A stretch of DNA of 64,000 nucleotides, taken from contig CAWIMS010000003.1 in assembly GCA_963837285.1 (NCBI GenBank), positions 310,001 through 374,000 of the forward strand, in the 5' to 3' direction. The DNA comes from Planosporangium sp963837285 (GTDB lineage: Bacteria > Actinomycetota > Actinomycetes > Mycobacteriales > Micromonosporaceae). The position numbers were made by a program, and so were the translations under genes. Of the stretch, positions 7,301 to 19,300 are shown in pieces; position 1 is the first letter of the stretch, and each line of letters starts with the position of its first letter. The notes beneath the pieces were generated by a model. The model was not told the DNA's origin. It did not search any database and was given only the letters and a program-made list of their open reading frames with translations.

Positions 7301-10300
7301 CTTCGACGGGGCCCGGCTGTCCGACGCACACGCGCTGGAGGCGGAGCGGGACGCCCGGATCGCCGAACTGGCCGCCCAGAAGAACGCGCGCACCGATGCG
7401 GCCTTCCAACACCGCATGGATACGTTGCACCACGATCAGTGGCGCGAAGCCGGCATGTCGGCCGACGAGATCGCCGACTGGCACGAGAAGATCGAGACCG
7501 CCCTCGACGAGGACCGGCTGTCCGATGTGGACACGCTGCGGGCCGAGCGGGACGCCCGGATCGCCGAACTGGCCGCCCAGAACGGCGCGCTCACCGACGC
7601 GTCCAGGCAGGACCGCCTGGATGCGTTGCAGCACGATGAATGGCGCGAGGCCGGCATGTCGGCCGACGAGATCGCCGACTGGAAGCAGAAGCTCGAGGCC
7701 GCCGGCGACGACCTGTCCAAGGTCACAAAGGTTCTCGACGAACGCGACGCGCGGCTGGCGGAGCTGCGCGGTGTCACCCCCGACGAGACGCCGGTCCCGG
7801 AGCCGGCCAAGGAACCCGCCGACACGGCGGCGTCGCAACAGAAGCGGCACGATGACGCGCTGGCCGCCGGGATGACCCGGTTGGAACTGGACAAGTTCGA
7901 CGAGCGTATCGACCGGGCGGTGCGCAAGGGCCGCCCGTTCGAGGCGCTCGCCGAGATCCGGAAGCTGGACCAGCGAATCGAGGAACTGCGCCAGCACCGC
8001 GCGGACCTCGCGCTGCGGTCCCGGCTCGATGCCCTGCGCTCCGACGAGGCGCTGTCGGCGGGGATGCCGCTCGGCGAGTACATGAAGTTCCAGAGCGACC
8101 TGGACGCCGCCGCCAAGAGCGGCGACGCGGCGGCGTTCCAGGATCTCCTCGACCGCCATGGCGAACGCCTCGAGAAGCTCGCCGAGGAGCAGTACCGGCG
8201 GCAGTTGGCCGACTGGGAACGGCGGATCGAGGCCCTCGACTCGTACCGGCCGAAAGTACCGGAGCTGGGCGGTGACGAGCTGACCGGTGCCGATCCGTTG
8301 GCCGACGCGCCGGACGTCCCGCACACCGATCCCAAGCCGCCGGACGACGGGCCGCAGGACGGACCGTCCGACGGCCTGGACTGGCCGTCGGTGCCTGACG
8401 GGCTACCGACACCGGAGGCCGACGCCTTCGACCTGCTGGAGTCCCTGGAGTCCCTGGAACCCCAGGAGTCCCTGGAGACCCTGGATCTGCTCGACACCCT
8501 GCCGAGCCCGCCGGACCACGCGCCGGACCGGCCGGGCACCGGCACCGACCGTCCGTCGCACACCGACTCTGGCGTGACCGGTCCGAAGCCGCCGGAACCG
8601 ACCACACGCCCGGACGGCGACGCGACCACCAAGCAGCCGTCGCGACCGCCCCGGAACTCGTCCGGGTCGGGCAACCCGTCGGAGTCCGGCGACCTCCAGC
8701 TCCAGCGTCCGCTCAAGGCCAAGCCGAGTGTACCGGTGCAGCCGACCCGCGAGACCACCCCGACCAGCACATCCACGAAGGACACCCCGACCGCTGCGTC
8801 CACAAAGGACAGCTCGACCGGTACGTCCGTGAAGGACACCTCGACCGGTACCTCGTCGACAGCGACCCACACCCCGACCGGCACCGCCGAGGGGGTCTCG
8901 TCGGACATCGGCCAGCACTTCGACAAGGAGGTCCGGGACTGGGAGCAGTTCGGCGCGACGGTGCCGCCCGAGATCGTGGCGCAGGTACGCGCGGAGTTCC
9001 TCACCTCGGTGGAGCAGGCGCGGCAACGCTCGGGGCCGGCGTCGACCGCCGCCGTCGACGCGTTGTTGTCCACGGTGCCGATGCGGTTGGAGGCGCGAGG
9101 AGCGCTGCACGAGGCGCTCACCGAGCTGGGCGACACGCACGACGACCCGTTCCTCATCCGGGCGGCGGACCAGATCCATGCGGCGTTCCGGGAGTCGTTC
9201 ACCGAGATTCTCGACAAGCCCGTGCCGATCGGCCAGCGCCAGCTCTTCGACCTGATGATGGAGCGGTTCGTCGACCGGGCCGGCGCGTTGGTCGGCAAGG
9301 ACAGTTCGATCGAGTCGACACAGTCCCCGGAGACGGTGCTCGACGAGCTGCCGACGGTACCGACCCACGAGCCGGGCGCCGCGATCCCGTCTGCCGACGT
9401 CACTACACCGGTCGACCCCGGTCAGCACTTCGACGCGCAGGTCACGGACTGGCAGACGACCGGCCTGACGTTGCCGGCCGAGGTGGCGGCACAGGCACGC
9501 GCCGAGTTCCTGGCCGAGGTGGAGCAGGCGCGCCAACGGTCCGGGGACGCGGCGACCGTCCGCGTCGACAGGCTGCTGTCCACGGTGCCGATGCGGCTGG
9601 AAGCCCATTACACACTGCACCAGATGCTCAACGACCTTGGCGACACGCAGGCCGACGCGTCTACCGCCACGAAGATCCACGCGACGTTCCGGGAGCTGTT
9701 CACCGGCGTACTGAACGAGCCCGTGCCGTACGGTCAGCGTGAGCTGTTCGATCTGATGATGCGGCGGTTCGTCGACCGGGCCGGCGAGCTGATCGACCCA
9801 GGTAGCTCGAACGGGCCGGTCGCACCGGCGGAGAATGTTCCGGCGGCCCCGGCCCACCAGGCCCAGCCGACCACCACGCAGCACCAGGCGCAGAACGAGA
9901 CACAGAACGAGACCACGACCGTGCCGGCCGGTCAGGCGGAGGTCCCGGAGGCCAAGCCGCGTACCCCGGTCGGCCAGATCAGTCCTGTCCAGAACGCGCC
10001 CAAGGCGTGGAACGACGCGCAGGAACACCTGATCGGATCCTTCGCCGAGCGGATCGACGTCCACGAGACCCTCATCGAGCAGCGCGACCAGGCCGGGCGG
10101 GACTTCGAGGACGTGGTCCGCCGCTGGCAGGAGGTCGGCGGCTGGACGATGCCGGCCGGGACCGTCGGGCGGTTGCGCACGGAGTTCCTGGCCGGCGTGG
10201 AGCGGACGCGGGTCAATGCGGTGGAAGCGGCCACCCGGGGCCTGACCGGAACCGCGCTCACCGAGAAGCTGGTCAACGCGAGCCGCCAGGTCGACGAGCT

Positions 10301-13300
10301 GTTGGCCATTCTCCCGATGCGGCTCGACGCCGAGTACCTGCTGCACCAGACGCTCGACGAACTCGGCGACACCGAGGACGACCCGGTGCGGACCGAGGTG
10401 GCCGAGCAGATCCATGGCGCGTTCCAGGACCTGTTCACCAACGTTCTCACCGACCCCTTCGTCGACCATCGCCGCCAGCTGTTCGACGACCAGATGGTGG
10501 AGTTCGCCAACCGGGCGGAGAAGCTCGTCGCGCCGGTGGTGCCGAGGTCCGACGCCACCGCACACCTGTCGGCCGCGACCCGGACGGTCCGCGAGACCTT
10601 TGACCAGAAACTGGCCGAGTTCGTCGAGGCGGCTACGGACCGTGGGACGGCCGAGGCGACCGCCGACGCGATCCGCGCCGACCTCAAAGCCACCCTCGAC
10701 CGGCTGGACGCCCAGGTGCGGTCGGTCACCACCAGGTCGCAGCGGGACGAGGTCGTAGCCGGGATCGACACCACGCTGGCCGCCCTGGTCACGGACCTCG
10801 GCCAGAACTGGGATCGGGTGCTGCGGTTCGAGACCGGTCTGGCCAAGGCCATCGAGAGGCTGGCGCAGGCGTACGACGCGCGCCGCGACAAGCAGGAGCC
10901 GGGCGGGAAGGCCGGCGGGAAGGGCGACCCGGCCGCGATCATCGACACGGCACTGGCAGGGCAGACGAGTCTCCTGCGCGAGCGCCACGCACAGAAGCTC
11001 GCCGGGCTGCGCTCCGGGCGGCTGTCCGGAGCGCAACTCGAAGAGGTCGAGCACGAGTGGCACAAGATGCTCGACGTCATGATCGCCGACGTGGACCGTC
11101 GGCTGCGCGCCCAGCGCGGGCTCCGGCAGCCGATCGAGGCGGCGCTGGGCGAGTTCGACGATGCCACCAACACGCAGCTCAAACACCTCGGCCGTACCGG
11201 AACCGACGTGGACCTCCCGGCGCTGCGGACCGCGTTCGAGAGGGACCTGAGCCTTCGTTTCGGTGGGCTTCTGGACACCTACCTGCGCCGCAACGCCAAC
11301 CCGGGCGACAAGGCGCTGGAGGACCTGACCCGGCGGCTGGCCCAGGAACCCGACATCGGCTCGCTCAAGAACCACTACCGGGATCTCATTCACAACGCCG
11401 GCCACGAGATCACCAGGCGGTCCGTCGGCCCGCGCGTCGAGGCCCTCCGCGCGCAACTGGACACCGCGTTCGACGACGCGGTCGCCGCCCACCGGCGCGA
11501 CGACAAGAAGGAATACCCCGAGGAGATCGTCGACGAGGCCCGCAACCATTTCACCTACTGGGCCCAGCCCTACCTCGACGGGATCCGGGCCGAGCTGACC
11601 AACGGCGACAGTGCCGCCCGCGGCTGGGACAGCGCGGTCAAACGGCTCACCGACAAGGTACCGGGCCTGCTCGAATACCACAGCCGGTTGCAGGACGCGT
11701 TGCGGGAGGCAACCGACAAGGTGCGGACGGCTGCCGAGCAGTGGATCGGGAGGACCGATCAGCGCGTCTCCCCGTACAGCGCGCAGCGGGTCGCCGACCA
11801 GATCGGGAAGCTCGTCGTCACCCGCTTCGCCGAGGTGTGGGGCCCGCTGGTCGGAGCCGAAAGCGGCTACGCCGGACACCGGCAGACGCTTCAGGACGCG
11901 TGGCCCGACGACCTGGCCGACATTCTGGCCGGCATCGACGGCCGGTTCGAGCAGGAGGCCAGGCTGGAGGCCGTGCTGCCGAAAGCGGCGGCCTCGTTCG
12001 CCAAGCTCGGCCAGCTCTCCCAGGTGCCCGCGGAGGTCCAGGCCGCGCTGGCCGCGCAGCTCCGCGAGGAGATGGTCGGCGCGTACCATGCCAAGCTCGG
12101 CACGTACGACCTGAACCTGCCGGCGTGGCTGGACGCCGAGCGGGCCGGCCCCGACCTGTTCGGCAACACCCTGGCGTGGGCCGGCCTCGCCGGGAAGGCC
12201 GCCCACGCCGCCACCGCGGCCGGGCTGTCCAGGGATCCGTTGCCGCCCATCGACGGCGCCACGCCCGACGATCTGGCCATCGTCGAGCTGGCCATGGAGT
12301 TGGAGGCGCTGGCGGCGAGGCGCGACGCGGTCGTCATGGGTACCGTGACCGTCGGCGGCCGTGCGCTGGTGCTGATGCCCGACGGCCGGACCACCCTGGT
12401 CAAGGCGAAGCCCACCGGAGCCGGCGCCGAGCCGTCCATGACGGTGTCGCACTACCCGCAGGTCGGCAACGGCGACGTCGACGTCATCAACGTGGAAATC
12501 TCCGTCCCCAGCGGCACGGGAAGCACGGCGCGGGCGGCCGAGCTGCTGGACTCGTTCGCGGACCTGCTGTCCGGGAAGGCGCTGCGGCAACCGAGCCCGG
12601 GTCCGAGCCCGATCACGGTTATCGAGTCGGACCCGCCGACCGTGGCGTCCACATCGGACACGTCGGACCCGTCGGACAGGTTGGAGACGCCGGACACACC
12701 GGGCACCGGGGTTACGCCGGATGTCACCGCCGCCCGACCGATTCCGCACGGCGTGTACGTGCCCAGCGACGACGCCGTACGCGACGGGCTGGCCGGCGAC
12801 GCGCTGCGCACGTTCGTGGGCTCGTACACCGTCGCGGCCCACTTCAACCCGAAGACCGGCAACATCCGGTGGGGCGACCGCGACGTGTCGCCGGCCGAGC
12901 TGGCCGACGTGTTGCCGGCGCTGCCCGGATGGAAGCAGGCCGTGGCGCTCAACGGCGGCGAGCCGCCGATGCTGATACTGATCGCCTGCGACGCGGCGGG
13001 CGAACCGATGCCGGCGCCGGCGGCGCGGACCTACGCCGCCGCGCTGAAGAAGCACTACCCGGCCGGCGTGCTCGCCGCCGGCGGCGCGGTGGAGCAACCC
13101 ACCGACGGGTCCGGCGACATCGTCTCGCTTGCCGGTGGCCAGCTCGGCTGGACACTGTGGACCGAGGACGGTCAGGTCGTCCGGCACGGACCGGACCTCA
13201 CCAAGGTGATGGCGCAACGGGCCGCCCAGCACAACCAACCCGCGATCGCGATCACGCCACCGCAGGAGCAGTTCGTCCAGCAGTACGGGAAGCGCGCGCA

Positions 13301-16300
13301 CCGGTGGAAGTACGGCGAAGAGCAGATCACGGTCGACTATCCGACCGGTGCGTCCGGATACGGACCCGCCGTGCCGCTCGCGCTGACCTACCCGGTACCG
13401 GTCCTCGACCACGTCAACACGAAGCTGTCGACGACGCCGCCCGAGGACCAGCGCTCGACACCCGGTCAGCCGGAGGCCGTGCCGGCGTGGCGGGCGCTGC
13501 TGGCCGAGCACCCGCTGCCCGACCCAGCGCCGGAGAGCGGGCTGGCGCTGACCACGATCCCCGGGGTCGGCGTGCTGCTGTCCGATCCGGCGGACCCGGG
13601 CTACCGCGAGACCGTGCAGGACGCGGCCCGGATCGCCCCGGACCCCACCGAATTCCAGCTGATCGTCGCGGGCGGGTCGCTCGCGAACCTGCCCGGCTAC
13701 CTCGCCTCGGTTCCGCCGCCCCTGCTCGACTCGACACGCGTCACGGTCGTCGGCGGCCCGCCGATGAACCCCCGCCAGGCGCGCGAACTGGCCACCGAAC
13801 TCGGCGTCCCGCTCAGCCTGCCGAAGGGCGCGCTGACCGGGCCACCCGGGCTCGACGAGGCGCTCCCGCTGGGCGGCACGGGCGCTCCGGCCCCGTTCGC
13901 CGACCGGTACCTGTTCTTCCCCGCCGGTACCGGCCCCGGCATGCTGGGCCGGACGCCGTTCGGGCTGCCCCGGACCGACCGGCCCGGCGAGGGCGCGCTC
14001 GGCCCGGACTGGGTGGTGAAGACCGACCACGCCGGTGTGATCATCGCCCCGCGGAGCCTGACCGCCCGCCAGGCGACCGAGCTGGCCGGAACCCGCACCG
14101 GCATGCCGAGCGTCGTCGTGCTCGCCCAGACGCACCCGCTGCCGGCCCCGCTCTGGGAGCAGATCCGCACCGAGATCCTGACCGTCGTGCCGCCGGACAC
14201 CCCGGTCAACGTGTACGGACAGATCGGGTCCACGCCGGCACCGGCACCGTCGACGGCGATCCAGCAGGCCGGACCGTCGATCACCGACATCCTTCGCGGC
14301 GACGTCCCGACGCCCCAACCACCCGCCGCCACCGTGGCGCCACCACCCCGCACGTTGGTCTTCGACAGCTCCGGCGGCCAGTTGGACGAGCACGAGTACG
14401 CCGCGGTGCGCACGCTGGCCGTCGATATCGCGCGCCTGGCCGCGGCGCGCAAGGCGCGGGGCGAGTCGCTTCCCGCGGTCACCATCGACGGGTACGCCAA
14501 GCGTCGCCTCAGGTCCCGGGTGAAGGGTGGTCTGGCGAACGCCCAGACCGCCAAGGACGCCCTGGCGCGGGAGCTGTCCCACGCGTTCGCCGGCCTGAAC
14601 GAGGACGCGCGCGGGCTGACCGCTTCCGACATCCCGATCACGACCCGTTCCACCGGGCAGCCGATCGCCACGGACGGCGTCGAGCAACGGGAGGCGCGCG
14701 GGCAGGCCACGGTCACCGTGGAGCTGCCCTACCAGGCCGGCACCGGGGTCATCTCCCCGACGTCACCGGACGTGACCGTCCAGCCCAGCGAGGTGAGCTC
14801 GCCGCCCGCGGTGATCGACGGCGGCGCCAACGACATCGTGTCGGTCCTCCGCGGCGAGCCCACCGCGGCGAAGGGCGAGATCACCAAGCTCCCCGGCTGG
14901 GCGGAGCTTGCCGGGCGGGCACGGGTGATCCCGAACGGGGTCTATGTGCCGGGCCTGGACCGGCCGGATCAGGACGTGCTCGCGGGCGAGGCGCTGCGGA
15001 CGTTCGTGGGTTGGTTCACGATCGCCGCGCATTTCGACCAGGCGACCGGCCGGATCCGCTGGGGCGATCGACTGCTCACCCCGGAGCAGCTCAACGAGCT
15101 GCTGCCGGAGCTGCCGGGCTGGCAGGAGGCGGTCGCGCTGGAGGGTGGTTCACCGCCGAAGGTGCTTCTGGTGGTGTGTGACGCGGCCTATGCGCCAGAG
15201 CGGGTCGGGTCGTTCGCGTCCCGGCTGGCGGTCCTTTCCCGTGGTCAGGTGATGGCTGCGGCGTCGGCGGTGAAACAGCCCGAGGGCGGTGCCGGCAACG
15301 TCGTCGCGAAGGCTGGTGCCAGGGCCTGGCTGACGCTGAATCCGGACGGTTCGGCGACCGGGCACGGGCCGGACCTGACCGCGGTGATGGCGAAGGTCGC
15401 GGGGGAGGCCGCGGTGCCGGTGCCGGCGATCGCGGTGACCCCGCCGCAGGACGTGCGGGTCCCGGACCACGTCTGGGCGGCAGACCCGCCGAAGGTGCGG
15501 TCGGCGCGCGCTGCGCGGCAGGAGCGGCTCGACCGCACCGCGGCGGTGGCCGAGTCGCTGGTGCAGGATCTGGGGAACTCGGTCGCGGAACCCGACGAGG
15601 GGGTCGCCGGTCAGCTGGGCTGGGCGCAGCCGACCGAGACGGGACCGCCGGAGCCGGAATACGCGGCCCTGCTGGCCGGAGCGCAGCAGGTGGTGTCCCG
15701 GTTGTGGACGGGGCTGCGGGAGGGTGGAAACCTCGACCTGGCGTCGGTCGCGGACATGGTGACCGCACTATCCGAACCGGACGCCGTGTGGACCGCCGCA
15801 CTGACCACGATCCGGGACCTGGCCGGCCCCCAGGTCCGGTCGGTCACCGACGTGTGGCGGCGCGACGACGGCGTCACCGGTGTGGTGGTGCTACCCGCGG
15901 GCGCGCGGGCGCTGCTCAACGTCGAGACCGAACTGGACCGCGAGCAGTGGACCGACGGTCGCCGTACCCGTCCGGCGCGGATGCGCACCGCTTACGAGCC
16001 GTTGCCCGACGAGCCGCTGCTCACGGACCTGGCGGAGGTGTTCGTTGACGAGGCCAACGACGTGGTACGGATCTGGCTGCGCACCCCGGACCAGGCCGAC
16101 AACGCCGCGATGCGGCGGGCCGCCCGTACGTTCGCGGTCCCGCGCGGCCACGTCGGCATCTGGGTGCCGTCGCGCTTCGGTCGGGGTTGGGTCGGCGACC
16201 GTCCGGTCGACGACGAACTCGCCGCGCTGCTGGAGTCCGTGCTGCTCCAGGACATCGACCCCAACCGGCCGGTGTTCCTGGTGATGTCGGGTGCCGCGGT

Positions 16301-19300
16301 CTCGCCGGCCAAGGTGGCACCGCGGCTGGCCACCGGCTCCGGACGCCGGGTGCTGGCGCCCACGTCGACCATCTGGGTCAGCAAGACCGGCCTGGTGGTC
16401 ACCGCCGATCCGGGCGTCGGACTCATGCTGGCGCCCGATGCGGAGCACCCCGGCAAGCTCCTCGAATTCCTCCCGGGCGGCACCGGCCCGGTGACGGTCC
16501 GCGGGCTGACGGTGCCGTTCGGCACCCACCCCGACACCTGGACCGGCCCGTGGTCGACCCGTTCCGATTTCCACACTTCCTCGGCCCAGGCCGTGGTCGC
16601 GGTGCCGGAGTCCGAGGTGACGCCGGTCGAGTCGCGCCGGCGCAAGCCTCCCACGCTGGGCGGTCGTGGCCGGATCGAACGGATCGACGACGTACCGTTC
16701 GGCGCCGTGGACCGGGCGGCCGCCCACGTCGCCGATCTGGCGGTGGCGGCGTTGCCCGACGATGCTTCCCCCGAGCTGATCGAGCAGGTGTGGCACGGCA
16801 CCGTGGACCGGATCCGGGGCCTCGGTGAGACCCTGGCCAGCGAACGGCTGCTGCAGGACGGCCTGTCGTTCCTGATCGGCCACGACGGTGGGACGGAGGT
16901 CACGCTCAGCCTCGCGGTCGACGAGAACGACGAACAACCCGTGGTGACGGTGCCGGACTGGCAGGCCGAACACGACATGTCGATCCCGGTGGGTGAGCTG
17001 GAGGGTACCGGTTCCGACGTCGCCCGGAAGAACCTGACCACGCGCACCGGGCGGTCGGCGGGCCTCGGCGCGAACCTGGGCGCCAAGCGTTCCCTCGCCG
17101 TCCGCGCCGGGTACGCGCAAACCATCGGCAAGGTGGGTGTCTCGGTCGGCGTCGAGGTGACCGCCACCAGCGAAGCGGAACAGTCGCAGGCGCACACCGT
17201 GACGATCGGCGCCGTCCACGAGCTGAGCTACAGCGGCCACTCGGCCTACTTCGACGTCCCGAACTTCTCGCTGGAGCTGAGCCTCACGCCGGTCGGGCCG
17301 GGCGGCCAGGACCTGCACCCCACTGAGATCACGTCGCGCGGCGGCGTCGTCAGTGGGCAATCCGGGCCGGTCCGGGTACGCGTCCAGGTCCCCGAGGAGT
17401 TGGCTCCACCGATCCCGGCGGAGAGCGACGACCAGCCCACCGACTGGCCGGAGGGCGGCCCCCGGATCGGGCTGCCCGAGCTGACGGCGGACCTGGAGAA
17501 CCGGCTCAACGACGAAGCCTGGCGGGCGCGGCAGGCCGGCATCAGCCGGGTCACCACCGCGGTGAGCAAGGTGTTCAGCAAGGCGCAGTCACTGCAGGGC
17601 ACCGTGGAGCTTCGCGAGGTCATCCTGGCGGCGTTCCCGAGGACGGGTTGGCAGTTCCGGGACCGGCTGACCACAGAACTGTCCGAATCGACGCTGCTGC
17701 CGTTGTTCGGGTTCGCCATCGGCGGCGGCCTTCCGCTGCCCCCGCTCGACCTCGGGGGCGGCTACGGCACGCAGCACATCGGCCTGATCGTGCACGCGAA
17801 GGTACGCGCGATCAGGCGCGTCCTCGGCCCGGCGCCGGTGCACCTGCGCGCGGACACCCGGGGCGGGAGCACGCTCGACCTCACCCACGACCGGTCCGGC
17901 AGCGCCGAGCTGTCCGGCACGATCCATGTGGGCGGCCCGCTCGAATCGAGCGGCGGCGGGGTCGGCGGGCGGGGCGGACTCGCCACCGGCTCGGCCCGTA
18001 CCACGTCGGCGGAGCGTGGCGGTGGCGAGTGGTCCGGTGTCAGCTACGACGAGCCGACCGTCCTCTACGAGGCCGACGTGCAGTGGTGGGCCGGCCTCTA
18101 CGGGACCGGGCAGCCACTGGAAGCCTCGCTCATCGTCGACGGCACGGTGCAGCTGCGCGTCCCGCAGCGGGAGGCGGACCGGTTGGAGGCGCTCGTCGCG
18201 GCCGCCGCCGACCCGGACGCGACGGTCGTGGTGCCCGGCAGCGACGGCGATGTGGATGTCGAAGACCAGCGGATCGCGCCGGTATCGATTCACCACGGAC
18301 GCGGGCAGGGGCCATCGCATGTGGACCGGCTGGGCGGCAGCGAGCAGATCATCGACGAGATCGTCACGCGGGTCAAGGCGGCGGACCGGGCGGTGCGCCA
18401 GCCCTCGCCCGGTGCGCTCGCGACGAACCGCGACTGGTCCTCATTGGACGAGTTCTACCTGCGTATCATGCTGGCCACGCACTTCAGCACCCCGGCACTG
18501 CTGGCCCGGTCGCGGTCGCTGCTCGACGGGGTGGAGACCGCAGACGGGTTCCAGGCGGCCGGCATCACCGTCACGTACCGCCGGCAGCTGCCCGAGGGCG
18601 TCGAGACGGTGACGGTCACCGTGCGCGTCCGGCGCGCCGGGAACGCCCAGCAGGGTAAGGCCGATCGGATCGGGACGTACACCTGGCCGACGTCGAGCGC
18701 CGCGGTGCAGACCACCGACGCGCTGGACGCCGGCGTGTCGGTGACCGGGGCCGGCGGTGGCCAGGTGCACACGTCGACCGGCGGCGTCGATGTCGGTGTC
18801 GACGGAATAGGCCCGATGGTCGGTGGCAAATGGCAGCGCACGTACGCCTCGACCACCGGTACCGGCGCCTTCGCCAGCCAGGGCGCGATCTTCCCGCCCG
18901 GGCCGGCGTGGCTGTTCGACTACCCGGTCTCGTACGACGTGTCGGTGACGGCCGAGCTGGGCGGCACGGTCAACCACCAGGAAGGCGAGATCCCCGACGG
19001 CCTGATCCGGTACGTGGTACCGGAGGCGCTGACCGCCCCGCCCGGAACCGACCCGCCGGCCCTGATACCGAAGTCGCAGCGGAAACGTACCCAGCCCACG
19101 TTGACGGCCCCGCTGCGGCTTCGGCGCGACGATGTGATCACCGACGTACACGGGTCGAGCGAGCTGTACAAAGCGGCGATCCAGCGGCTGGACGCCGCCG
19201 GCTTCCGTGCCGACGCGATCGCCGACCAGGTGCGCGCCGGCACCGCCCGCGACCGGTTGATCGGGCACCTGAGCAACGACCCGGACGGCGAGCTGCAGTT

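Noticed and set aside
8403..14687. Minus-strand ORF of 2,094 codons
   Set aside because: Also a register shadow. The sense strand here encodes conserved helical repeats and the first Cys/His module.
11057..15181. Plus-strand frame-2 ORF of 1,374 codons
   Set aside because: Same reason; it overlaps both clan CD-like modules with conserved Cys/His in frame 3.
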